This document shows, piece by piece, positions 23,653 to 31,461 of a DNA stretch of 32,881 nucleotides. The stretch is taken from contig JAAWQM010000033.1 of the NCBI GenBank assembly GCA_022800525.1, forward strand, positions 1 through 32,881. The letters are read 5' to 3'. The notes under the pieces are model-generated. The model was not told where the DNA came from and ran no database searches. It saw nothing but the letters and a program-made list of their open reading frames with translations. A program made the translations under genes and the position numbers. Origin of the DNA: Oscillospiraceae bacterium (GTDB taxonomy: Bacteria; Bacillota; Clostridia; Oscillospirales; Oscillospiraceae). Each line of letters opens with the position of its first letter. The stretch's first letter is position 1.

Positions 23653-26541
23653 ATGGAACTCGATCAGGTCATCTGCGGCTTTACCGTCCTTTCCAGTACG
23701 CCGGTGGACGAGCTGGAGGCCACCCTGTGGCGCATGGAGCACAAGCAGTCCGGCGCGCGGCTGGTGTGGCTGGAGAGGGCGGAGGAGAACAAGACCTTCT
23801 CCATCGCATTCCAGACCCAGCCCAGCGATGATACGGGCATCTTTCATATCCTGGAGCACTCGGTATTGTGCGGCTCGGACCGCTATCCGGTGAAGGAACC
23901 CTTCGTGGAGCTGATGAAGAGCTCCCTGAACACCTTCCTTAACGCCATGACCTTCCCGGACAAGACGGTCTATCCCGTGTCCAGCCGCAACGATCAGGAT
24001 TTTATCAACCTGACCCGGGTGTATATGGACGCGGTTCTCCATCCGCTGATTCACTCCAAGCCGGAGATTTTCGGCCAGGAGGGCTGGCACTATGAGCTGG
24101 GCGGGGACGGCAAGATCTCCTACAAGGGCGTCGTGTTCAATGAGATGAAGGGCGCGATGTCCTCTCCGGACGAGCTGCTGGAGGCCGAGTCGAACCGGCT
24201 GCTTTACCCGGATACCTGCTACCGGTACAACTCCGGCGGCGACCCGGCCCATATCCCCGAGCTGACCTGTGAGCAGTTCACCGCCACCCACAAGCGGCTT
24301 TACCACCCGTCCAACGCTTACATCTTCCTGGACGGCCATATGGAGATTGAAACAATCCTGGGCATCCTGGACCGCGAGTACCTTGCCGCCTTTGAGCGCA
24401 TCCCCGCTCCCGGAGACATCCCCTTCCAGGCCCCGGTGGACGCGGGAATCTCTGAAATCCGATACGAGCTCTCCGCTCAGGAGGCGCTGGAGGGCCGCGC
24501 CCGGCTGGCGGACAGCTTTGTGGCCTGCACCTGGGCGGACCGGGAGGAAATCACCGCCCTCCAGGTCCTCTCCGACGTGCTGTGCGGCGACAATCAGGCC
24601 CCGCTGAAGCGGCGTCTGCTGGACGGCGGACTGGCAAAGAATGTGCGCCTCAGCGTCCTGGACGGAATCCTTCAGCCCCGGGTGACCCTGGAGGCCCGGG
24701 ATGTGCGGGAGGACCGGCTGGAGGAGGTCTCCGCCGCCATCCGGGACGAGCTGGAGCGGCTGGTCCGGGAGGGCCTGGACCGCCAGCGCATTCTTGCCAC
24801 CCTGGACAATATGGAGTTTCAGGCCCGTGAGCGGGACTATGGCCGGACGCCCCAGGGGTTGATTTTCAGCTTTCAGGTCATGGAGTCCTGGCTGTACGGC
24901 GGCGACCCCGCCGCCAATCTGAGCGTGGGGGACCTGTACGACCGGCTGCGGGCCAAGTGCCAGGAGGGCTGGTTCGAGGCCCTGCTGGAGCGGATCCTGC
25001 TGAAAAATAACCACCGGTGCCGGGTCGTCATGCGCCCCTCCCACACCCTTGGCCAGGAGCGCCAGGAGGCGGAGTCGGCAAGGCTCCACGCCGCGCAATC
25101 CGCCTGGAGCGAGGAGGAAGCCGCCCGGATCAAGACAAATCAGGCCAATATCGAGACCTGGCAGAACACCCCCGACACACCGGAGCAGCTGGCGACGATC
25201 CCCATGCTGCGGCTGGACCAGATCCCCGTCCAGCCGGAGAGGCTGCCCCTGGAGGAGACAATGCTCTCCGGTCTGCCGGTCCTGTTGCACCATGTGCCCG
25301 CCGGCGGCATTACTTATCTGAACCTGTACTTCGCCATGGACGATCTCACCGAGGAGCAGGTCAGTCAGGCGTCTTTCCTGGCCCAGCTTCTGGGCAAGCT
25401 GGAGACGGAGGAGCATTCCCTGGAGGATCTGCAGCGGGGGCTGCGTTCCCGGTTCGGGCAGGTCTCCTTCGCCGTGGAGTCCCACGGGCGGCAGGGCAGT
25501 CCCGGGGAGTGCCGGAGCTTCCTGTGCGCCTCCTGCAGCGTGCTGGACAGCAAGCTGGAGGGCGGCCTGGAGCTGCTGGCGGAGCTTCTGACCAGGAGCA
25601 GGCTGGACGACGGGAAGCGGGTATCCCAGTTCCTGGCGCAGTGCCGTCCGATGCTGTCGGAGCAGTTGGTCTCCGCAGGCCATATGACCTCCATGAACCG
25701 CGTCCTGGCCCGGTCCGCCGCGGAGTATACCGTCAAGGAGAACGCGGCGGGAGTGAGCTTCCTGCGCTGGCTCACCGCGCTGGAGAAGGACTTTGGAACC
25801 CGGTTCCCCTCCCTGCTGGCGGACCTGCGGGCCTTGGCGGAAAAGCTCTTCTGCCGCGCCCGGCTGACCGTCAGCGTCACCGGCGCGCGGGAGGACGCCG
25901 CCGTGCTGGCCGCCCGGACGCTCTCCCAGGACCTGCCGGAGGGCGCTGCCGCCGCCCCGCAGGCAGTCCATCCCTGGCCCGCCGGACGGGAGGGCATCGC
26001 GGCGCCCACCGACGTGGGCTATGCCGCCCTGGGCGGCGAAGCCCCTTCCGCCGCGCTGGGCGGGACCCAGGCGGCTGTCCGCACGGTGTCTCTGGCCTAC
26101 CTGTGGAACGCCGTCCGGGTCCAGGGGGGAGCCTACGGCGTGGGGCTGATGCTGCAAACGGCAGCGCGGATGGGCTGCTTCTACTCCTTCCGCGATCCCA
26201 CGCCCGAGCGGACCCTGGACTGCTACCGCGCCTCCGGGGACTTCCTGCGGCAGGCCGGGGACATGGACCTGACGGGCATGATTATCGGCGCGGTGGCGGA
26301 CTCCGACCCCCTGCTGACCGCCCGGCTGCGGGGCAGGACCGCCGATATACGCTACTGGCGGGGCACTTCCTACGAGGACCTGTGCCGCCTGCGGCAGGAG
26401 CTCCTGTCCGCCGGCCGGGCGGATCTGGAGACCCTGGCGGCGGATCTGGACAAGCTGGCGGCGGAGGGCTCCGTCTGCGTCCTGGGCTCCCGGAAGCAGC
26501 TGGACGCCTGCGCCGGGCTGGATGAAGTGACTGTACTGTAA
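23653..26541 (+). CDS. M16C zinc metallopeptidase (presequence-protease/insulinase family)
   Basis: A 962-residue single-chain M16C peptidase with the length and layout of PreP-like enzymes, four M16 repeats forming a closed peptide-degrading chamber. The inverted zinc motif is H-I-L-E-H (residues 65-69), followed by S-V-L-C-G-S-D-R-Y-P, and the distal glutamate probably lies in V-V-F-N-E-M-K-G-A-M-S-S-P. The C-terminal half ends with Y-G-V-G-like G-A-Y-G-V-G, the substrate R-x-Y anchor region being less clear. No signal peptide, so cytoplasmic peptide turnover is likely. ATG after AACGGAGG. YitT-type gene follows after 16 bases. A very long antisense frame over this gene is a codon-bias shadow. 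Confidence 0.94.
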   Translation: MELDQVICGFTVLSSTPVDELEATLWRMEHKQSGARLVWLERAEENKTFSIAFQTQPSDDTGIFHILEHSVLCGSDRYPVKEPFVELMKSSLNTFLNAMTFPDKTVYPVSSRNDQDFINLTRVYMDAVLHPLIHSKPEIFGQEGWHYELGGDGKISYKGVVFNEMKGAMSSPDELLEAESNRLLYPDTCYRYNSGGDPAHIPELTCEQFTATHKRLYHPSNAYIFLDGHMEIETILGILDREYLAAFERIPAPGDIPFQAPVDAGISEIRYELSAQEALEGRARLADSFVACTWADREEITALQVLSDVLCGDNQAPLKRRLLDGGLAKNVRLSVLDGILQPRVTLEARDVREDRLEEVSAAIRDELERLVREGLDRQRILATLDNMEFQARERDYGRTPQGLIFSFQVMESWLYGGDPAANLSVGDLYDRLRAKCQEGWFEALLERILLKNNHRCRVVMRPSHTLGQERQEAESARLHAAQSAWSEEEAARIKTNQANIETWQNTPDTPEQLATIPMLRLDQIPVQPERLPLEETMLSGLPVLLHHVPAGGITYLNLYFAMDDLTEEQVSQASFLAQLLGKLETEEHSLEDLQRGLRSRFGQVSFAVESHGRQGSPGECRSFLCASCSVLDSKLEGGLELLAELLTRSRLDDGKRVSQFLAQCRPMLSEQLVSAGHMTSMNRVLARSAAEYTVKENAAGVSFLRWLTALEKDFGTRFPSLLADLRALAEKLFCRARLTVSVTGAREDAAVLAARTLSQDLPEGAAAAPQAVHPWPAGREGIAAPTDVGYAALGGEAPSAALGGTQAAVRTVSLAYLWNAVRVQGGAYGVGLMLQTAARMGCFYSFRDPTPERTLDCYRASGDFLRQAGDMDLTGMIIGAVADSDPLLTARLRGRTADIRYWRGTSYEDLCRLRQELLSAGRADLETLAADLDKLAAEGSVCVLGSRKQLDACAGLDEVTVL

Positions 26542-26557
26542 GAAAAAAGGAGACGAT

Positions 26558-27487
26558 ATGAAGGAGAAACTGTCCGGACGTTCCATGCGGAAGCTTTTAT
26601 GGACCTGCTGTTCGATCTTGTTGGGCAACCTCCTGCTGGGATTCACTGTAGCTGCCTTCATCATCCCCAACGGCGTCATCATGGGCGGCGCGACGGGCCT
26701 GGGTCTGACGCTGTCCCATTTCCTCCCGCTGGATACCGCCACCCTGGTGCTGGTTCTGAACCTGCTGGCCCTGGCCCTGGGGCTGGCGGCCCTGGGGAAG
26801 ACCTTCGTGCTCACCACCATCGCCAGCTCCCTGCTCTACCCGGTCTTTCTGGGGATCATGCAGCGGATTCCCGGCATCACGACCCTGACGGACGACCCCA
26901 TGCTGGCGTCGCTGTTCGGCGGCGGGCTGGTGGGCGTCGCGCTGGGCCTGCTCATGCGTGTGGGGTCCTCCAGCGGCGGCACGGACGTGGTGAACCTGGT
27001 GCTGCACAAGTGGACCCATATGCCGGTGTCCGTGGCGGTGTATGTGACGGATATTGTGATCCTGGGCCTCCAGGCCCTGTACTCCAATCCGGAGCAGATT
27101 CTTTTCGGTATTGTGCTGCTGGTGGTGGAGACAATCGCCCTGGACCGGCTCATGCTGCTGGGCCAGTCCCAGATCCAGATCTTTGTTGTCTCCGGCAAAT
27201 ATGAGGAAATCCGGAAGAAATGCCTGACGGAGCTCCAGGCCGGCATCACCATGGTGTGTATCGAGACCGGCCTGACGGGCCAGTCCCAGCGGGGCGTGCT
27301 GTGCGTCATTCCGCCCCGGAAGCTCTACGCAGCCCAGGAGATGATTCAGGCCATCGACCCCAACGCCTTCCTCACCATCACCCAGATCAAGGAGGTGCGG
27401 GGGCAGGGCTTCACTTCCGAGCGGATGTTTATGGAGAGCGATATAACAAGCAGAAAGGAAAGAGAGGAAAACGATGCTGACCACTGA
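26558..27487 (+). CDS. YitT family membrane protein with C-terminal DUF2179 domain
   Basis: A 309-residue protein of the YitT/DUF161 family: five to six membrane helices in the first ~210 residues, including the signature N-G-V-I-M-G-G-A-T-G-L and G-S-S-S-G-G-T-D-V-V, and a soluble C-terminal DUF2179 domain (~220-300), which is a ferredoxin-like fold. Cellular role unproven; transport is likely. ATG after AAAAAAGGAGACG. The last 14 bases overlap the start of the next gene, whose ribosome site (AAAGAGAGG) lies inside this gene, so translation of the two is coupled. Confidence 0.92.
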   Translation: MKEKLSGRSMRKLLWTCCSILLGNLLLGFTVAAFIIPNGVIMGGATGLGLTLSHFLPLDTATLVLVLNLLALALGLAALGKTFVLTTIASSLLYPVFLGIMQRIPGITTLTDDPMLASLFGGGLVGVALGLLMRVGSSSGGTDVVNLVLHKWTHMPVSVAVYVTDIVILGLQALYSNPEQILFGIVLLVVETIALDRLMLLGQSQIQIFVVSGKYEEIRKKCLTELQAGITMVCIETGLTGQSQRGVLCVIPPRKLYAAQEMIQAIDPNAFLTITQIKEVRGQGFTSERMFMESDITSRKEREENDADH

Positions 27488-28754
27488 GATCAAAAACGCT
27501 TATATCTCCATCCTGCGGGAGGAGCTGATGCCCGCCACGGGCTGTACGGAGCCTATCGCCCTGGCCTACGCCGCCGCCCGGCTGCGGGAGGTGCTGGGGG
27601 CCATGCCGGAGAGAATCCGGGCCGAGGTCTCCGGGAATATCATTAAGAATGTCAAGAGCGTAATCGTGCCCAATACCGGGGGAATGAAGGGCATCCAGGC
27701 GGCCATCGCCGCCGGAGCGGCCGCCGGGGACGCCGGGAAGCTCCTCCAGGTGATCTCCGACGTGCCGGAGGAGAAGCACGGGGCCATCGCCGCCTATGTC
27801 CGGGACGTGCCCATTGAGGTGGCCTGCGCGGACACCACCCGGATGCTGGACATCCGGCTCACCGGATGGGCAGGGGAGCACTCCGCCCTGGTCCACATCG
27901 CCAACAGCCACAGCAACATCGTCCGGGAGGAGAAGGACGGCGCGGCGCTGCTGGAGAAGCCTGTCACCGACTCCGCCGAGGACAACCTGACGGACAAGAG
28001 CGTGCTGAAGGTGGCGGACATTCTGGAGTTTGCGGACACGGTGGACCTGGACGAGGTGCGGGAGCTGTTGGAGCAGCAGCTCAGCTGCAACACGGCCATC
28101 GCTGAGGAGGGGCTGAAAAACAACTGGGGGGCCAACATCGGTTCCATCCTGCTCAGGGACTACCCGGAGGACATCAAGACCGAAGCCAAGGCCTGGGCCG
28201 CCGCGGGCAGCGACGCCCGCATGAGCGGCTGTGAGATGCCGGTGGTGATCCTCTCCGGGTCCGGGAACCAGGGCATAACCGCCTCCGTGCCCCTGGCGCG
28301 GTACGCGGCGCACCTGGGCGTGGACCGTGAGAAGCTGTACCGGGCCCTGCTGGTCAGCGATCTGGTGACGGTCCACCAGAAGAGCGGCATCGGACGGCTC
28401 TCCGCCTACTGCGGCGCGGTCAGCGCCGGCGTGGGAGCCGGGGCTGGGGTGGCCTACCTGCTGGACGGCAGCTATGAGGCCGTCGCCCATACCATCGTCA
28501 ACGCGGTCGCTATTATCAGCGGCACCATCTGCGACGGAGCCAAGCCCTCCTGCGCGGCGAAAATCGCCGCCAGCGTGGACGCGGGCATCCTGGGCTACCA
28601 CATGTACCGGGGCGGCCAGGAGTTCAAGGGCGGCGATGGCATTGTCACCAAGGGCGTGGACGATACCATTGCCAATATCGGCATCCTGGCCAAGGAGGGA
28701 ATGCGGCAGACCGACCGCACCATTCTGGAGATCATGACGGAGAGATGCAGCTGA
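27474..28754 (+). CDS. L-cysteine desulfidase family protein (CyuA/UPF0597 type)
   Basis: A 426-residue protein of the UPF0597/L-serine-dehydratase-alpha-like family that includes CyuA (YhaM) and archaeal cysteine desulfidase, which break cysteine into pyruvate, sulfide and ammonia. Motifs: L-M-P-A-T-G-C-T-E-P-I near residue 19, S-G-S-G-N-Q-G-I, and C-D-G-A-K-P-S-C-A-A-K-I, the cysteines being candidate ligands for an iron-sulfur cluster. It overlaps the YitT-like gene by 14 bases; a relation of that membrane protein to cysteine handling is possible but only inferred. The gene ends 67 bases before a very strong hairpin. Confidence 0.9.
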   Translation: MLTTEIKNAYISILREELMPATGCTEPIALAYAAARLREVLGAMPERIRAEVSGNIIKNVKSVIVPNTGGMKGIQAAIAAGAAAGDAGKLLQVISDVPEEKHGAIAAYVRDVPIEVACADTTRMLDIRLTGWAGEHSALVHIANSHSNIVREEKDGAALLEKPVTDSAEDNLTDKSVLKVADILEFADTVDLDEVRELLEQQLSCNTAIAEEGLKNNWGANIGSILLRDYPEDIKTEAKAWAAAGSDARMSGCEMPVVILSGSGNQGITASVPLARYAAHLGVDREKLYRALLVSDLVTVHQKSGIGRLSAYCGAVSAGVGAGAGVAYLLDGSYEAVAHTIVNAVAIISGTICDGAKPSCAAKIAASVDAGILGYHMYRGGQEFKGGDGIVTKGVDDTIANIGILAKEGMRQTDRTILEIMTERCS

Positions 28755-28821
28755 TGACCCGGGCGGACGCCGTCCGCGCGTCCCTGCGTTGAATTTCCGC
28801 GCTTCATTCATATCATGCGAC

Positions 28822-28867
28822 AAAAATCCCCTTCTGTGTGAAAATGAACACACAGAAGGGGATTTTT
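28822..28867. terminator. Strong bidirectional terminator
   Basis: Perfect 19-bp stem (28822-28840 with 28849-28867), 8-base loop AAAATGAA, with five A at the 5' end and five T at the 3' end, so it works on both strands. It closes the M16C-YitT-desulfidase operon. Confidence 0.9.
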
Positions 28868-29198
28868 ATGACAATATCGGGCACAGAGCCGGCCTGTTCT
28901 TGCTCCACTTTGCTTTTGCGCTTCCGCACTCCATTTCATGACAGCCGAAACGGTGATATGGTCCTCATTGCGCGTTTCGCGGAGTTTATCGCTCTCGGCG
29001 TCAAATGCCACATGACAAGCAAAGGGTTGGGAACGCAGGGGTTTGATAAGTTTTCTCTTTGCTGCAGGATGACCGTCCTGAAGCTGCTCGCCATACCTCC
29101 CCGCTTGGTTGCTCTATCTCGCATCTCTGTGAATTTATTCCGCCTTTTCGGGAAGGGCTCAGTGATAGAAATTGATGTTTTCCATGACGGAAATCCAA
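28868..29198. other. 331-base intergenic block without a convincing gene
   Basis: Between the strong hairpin and the TraX-like stop there is no ribosome site with a plausible protein. Base composition is visibly less GC-rich than the flanks, and several frames stay open on both strands, which is odd for non-coding DNA. Candidate frames (67 aa on the minus strand at 28808-29011; 163 aa on the + strand at 28838-29329) have no start signals and run through neighbouring features. It could be a dispersed non-coding repeat, a degraded element or an RNA. Confidence 0.5.
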
Positions 29199-29993
29199 TC
29201 AGCCGCTTTGCCGGGCCATCCATACCCAGGCGGCCATCAGCGCCAGCAGCAGCGGGTAATAGATGTAAAAGCCGTATTTCGCCAGCCGGTTCTCCACGGT
29301 ACGCTTCTCCCCGTCGCACATGGAGATGAGGATAAAGCCCATGGCCGCCGTGAGGTAGACCAGACTGACCCCCAGCCCGGCCACAAGGCTCATGGTCCGC
29401 CGCCTGCGCAGCAGGTACAGCGCCGAGGCAATGAGGACGAAGCCCCAGCCGAACTTGCAGCGGAGAAGCTCCGCCCACAGGCACCCGCCAACGGCAGCGA
29501 CAGCGCAGAGCGGGCAGGCGTGCCTCCGGCCCTCCACGGACTGCATGATCCACAGCGTCACAAGGGCGGCCAGCACCGTCCAGAGGGGATTCTGGGAGTC
29601 CCAGTCCCACGCCCGCCCATACACCGCCAGATCGTAGGGGACCTCGGAGATCAGGGCGAAGGCCAGCACTGACAGGGCGTACCGCTTCATGCTGGAGGTG
29701 TGCTCCACGCCCTGGGCCAGCAGGTAGGCGTAGATGGAAATGGCAATCATCCCCACAATCTCCGCCACTGAGGCCACGCCCGCCCACAGCATGGCCCCGG
29801 CGTCCCCGGCCAGCAGGTCGTTGAGCTGTTCGGGGGTGTAGTCGGGCGCCCGGAGGACTCCGTTCTGGATGACGGCGGCGCCGAAGAAGTACAGCGCCGT
29901 CAGGATGGCCCCGGCGATTTTCAGCGTGTGGGTGGTGACGCGGGGGAGCATGGACCGCTCCCCGCCCAGACGGTTTTCGCTTCCCATCGTCAT
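29199..29993 (-). CDS. TraX family membrane protein
   Basis: A 264-residue polytopic protein with seven to eight hydrophobic segments. It matches TraX-like proteins: L-K-I-A-G-A-I-L-T start, Y-A-Y-L-L-A-Q-G-V-E-H-T-S-S-M-K-R-Y-A and F-A-L-I-S-E-V-P-Y-D-L-A. TraX of the F plasmid acetylates pilin, and chromosomal relatives in Firmicutes may acylate surface polymers; function here is inferred and no conjugation gene is nearby. ATG at 29993 follows GAGGAGGAGA and overlaps the stop of the LacI gene by 4 bases (ATGA), so it is translationally coupled to the regulator. Confidence 0.88.
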   Translation of the reverse strand: MTMGSENRLGGERSMLPRVTTHTLKIAGAILTALYFFGAAVIQNGVLRAPDYTPEQLNDLLAGDAGAMLWAGVASVAEIVGMIAISIYAYLLAQGVEHTSSMKRYALSVLAFALISEVPYDLAVYGRAWDWDSQNPLWTVLAALVTLWIMQSVEGRRHACPLCAVAAVGGCLWAELLRCKFGWGFVLIASALYLLRRRRTMSLVAGLGVSLVYLTAAMGFILISMCDGEKRTVENRLAKYGFYIYYPLLLALMAAWVWMARQSG

Positions 29994-31009
29994 GTCTCCT
30001 CCTCTCCCGCCTGTCCCAGGCCGGCCCTCTGCGGGGCCGGACCGGCGGAGCCCCGGACCACCAGCGGCGCGCGCAGGCGGATGGAGTCGATGGCCAGATC
30101 GTTAATCAGGCAGGACAGGGCGTAATACCCGCACTTGCCCAGGGCCAGCCGGTCCTGCCGGATGGTGGTGAGAGGCGGGTTCATATAGGCGGCCATGGGC
30201 AGGTCGTCGAAGCCGATGATGCTCACGTCCTGGGGGATGCTCAGGCGGCGGTCGCAGCACTCCGTGTAGACGGACACCGCCCGCCCATCGTCGGAGCACA
30301 GGATGGCGGTGGCGCCCTTCCCGATGAATTCAGGCAGGAATTTCCGGGTAGTCTCCGCCACGTAGTACCCCAGGCCGATCAGCTCCTGGTCCACCGGCAG
30401 GCCGCACTTCTCCAGGGCGGCGCAGTAGGCGTTGTACCGCTCCCTGATCACATAGGAGTCCAGCGGCCCGGACAGCAGCGCGATGCGCCGGTGGCCCAGG
30501 CTGCGGAGGTATCGCACAGCCGCCTCCAGCCCGCCCCCGCTGTCGCAGCTGATGGAGGCCATAAAGGGATTCTCCTTGATGTAGTTGTCATAGAGGACCG
30601 TGGGAATCCGGGCGGTGTGGAGCTCCTCCATCCAGGGGTCCAGCAGGGAGAAGCCCAGCAGGAACGCTCCCGTCCAGCCTCCCTGGGCCATGGCCTCCTG
30701 GTAGGTGGTCGTCCGCTGGTACGCCTCGTCCAGGGGCGATACGTCCACCATCCAGCCGTCCGACCCCGCCATCTCCCGGAACCCCGCGATGATGTCATAG
30801 CCGAACTGGTTGGGGTCTTTGTAGTCCATGTTCTCGATGAAGATGCAGAACTTCTTTGGGGCCCGCTGTCCGGCGTAGCCCATCTCCGCCGCCGTCTCAA
30901 GTATCCTGCGCCGCAGCTCCACGCTCACGTCCGAGGCGTTGTTCAGCCCCTTGGACACGGTGCTTTTGGATATGCCGAGCCTGGCTGCGATGTCGTTCAA
31001 TGTAACCAT
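29990..31009 (-). CDS. LacI family transcriptional regulator
   Basis: A 339-residue LacI/GalR repressor: N-terminal HTH (V-T-L-N-D-I-A-A-R-L-G-I-S-K-S-T-V-S-K-G-L-N-N, residues 2-24), hinge helix, and a periplasmic-binding-protein-like sensor domain (~60-325) with G-H-R-R-I-A-L-L and D-V-S-I-I-G-F-D-D. ATG at 31009 follows AGGAGG; the 29 further codons in frame are leader. It is divergent from a sugar-type binding-protein gene; GTTTCGAAAC half-palindromes lie beside its own promoter and behind the other promoter, so it probably controls both. The effector is likely a sugar carried by that binding protein. Confidence 0.94.
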   Translation of the reverse strand: MVTLNDIAARLGISKSTVSKGLNNASDVSVELRRRILETAAEMGYAGQRAPKKFCIFIENMDYKDPNQFGYDIIAGFREMAGSDGWMVDVSPLDEAYQRTTTYQEAMAQGGWTGAFLLGFSLLDPWMEELHTARIPTVLYDNYIKENPFMASISCDSGGGLEAAVRYLRSLGHRRIALLSGPLDSYVIRERYNAYCAALEKCGLPVDQELIGLGYYVAETTRKFLPEFIGKGATAILCSDDGRAVSVYTECCDRRLSIPQDVSIIGFDDLPMAAYMNPPLTTIRQDRLALGKCGYYALSCLINDLAIDSIRLRAPLVVRGSAGPAPQRAGLGQAGEEET

Positions 31010-31067
31010 AAGGGCCTCCTGTTCCCCCGCGCCCCAGGGCGGGGCGGCTGTTGATGTGATAATTGAT

Positions 31068-31096
31068 ATTATAACCGGGACGGGCGAAAAAAGCAA
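31068..31096 (-). promoter_or_regulatory. Promoter of lacI-traX
   Basis: On the minus strand TTGCTT (31096-31091), 17-bp spacer, TATAAT (31073-31068). The start point is near 31061. Confidence 0.75.
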
Positions 31097-31101
31097 GAGG
31101 C

Positions 31102-31111
31102 GTTTCGAAAC
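31102..31111. promoter_or_regulatory. LacI-type operator O1
   Basis: Perfect palindrome GTTTCGAAAC with the central CG usual in LacI-family sites, five bases upstream of the lacI -35. Confidence 0.7.
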
Positions 31112-31306
31112 TTTTTGCGGAACGCCGCGCCCTGCGCCCGTCCCGAAAATCTGTCCGGCAGGTCCGGCCCCCCGGAATTTCCTGAAAACGCCTGGGAGCG
31201 CCGCCGTCTGGTCCGCCGCACCGAAGCCGCTGTCCGTTAGGATTCAGCGTTTTCGCCAAAAATAGAGGACGAAATTTGTGCATTTGCAAAATGATTACAA
31301 AATCCC

Positions 31307-31335
31307 TTGACGGAACCGGGATTGTGTGCTATCCT
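31307..31335 (+). promoter_or_regulatory. Promoter of the solute-binding protein gene
   Basis: TTGACG at 31307-31312, 17-bp spacer, TATCCT at 31330-31335 preceded by TGTGC. The start point is near 31342. Between O1 (31111) and this promoter, 31112-31306 shows no gene. Confidence 0.8.
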
Positions 31336-31348
31336 CAACTCACCAGCA

Positions 31349-31359
31349 GTTTGCGAAAC
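31349..31359. promoter_or_regulatory. LacI-type operator O2 (imperfect)
   Basis: GTTTGCGAAAC, the O1/O3 motif with one extra base at the centre, about 8 bases downstream of the predicted start point. Confidence 0.5.
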
Positions 31360-31416
31360 AGACCCGCCGCTCCCGCGATTTATCAATTGATCCATCTGTT
31401 TTCGCTTTTAGTGGCG

Positions 31417-31426
31417 GTTTCGAAAC
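31417..31426. promoter_or_regulatory. LacI-type operator O3
   Basis: Second perfect GTTTCGAAAC, in the untranslated leader 36 bases before the ATG. O1 and O3 are 315 bp apart, a spacing that would allow a DNA loop. Confidence 0.7.
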
Positions 31427-31461
31427 TCGTCAAACTGTAATATGAAGGAGGTCAATCCAAA

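Noticed and set aside
23554-26820. 1088-codon open frame antisense to the M16C peptidase
   Set aside because: The + strand has a full zinc motif and family length; the antisense protein is low-complexity and spans the promoter and part of the next gene.
28808-29011. 67-codon minus-strand gene
   Set aside because: No ribosome site, and it reads through the 19-bp terminator stem.
28838-29329. 163-codon + strand gene in the gap before traX
   Set aside because: Begins inside the terminator hairpin, lacks a ribosome site and runs over the end of the TraX-like gene.
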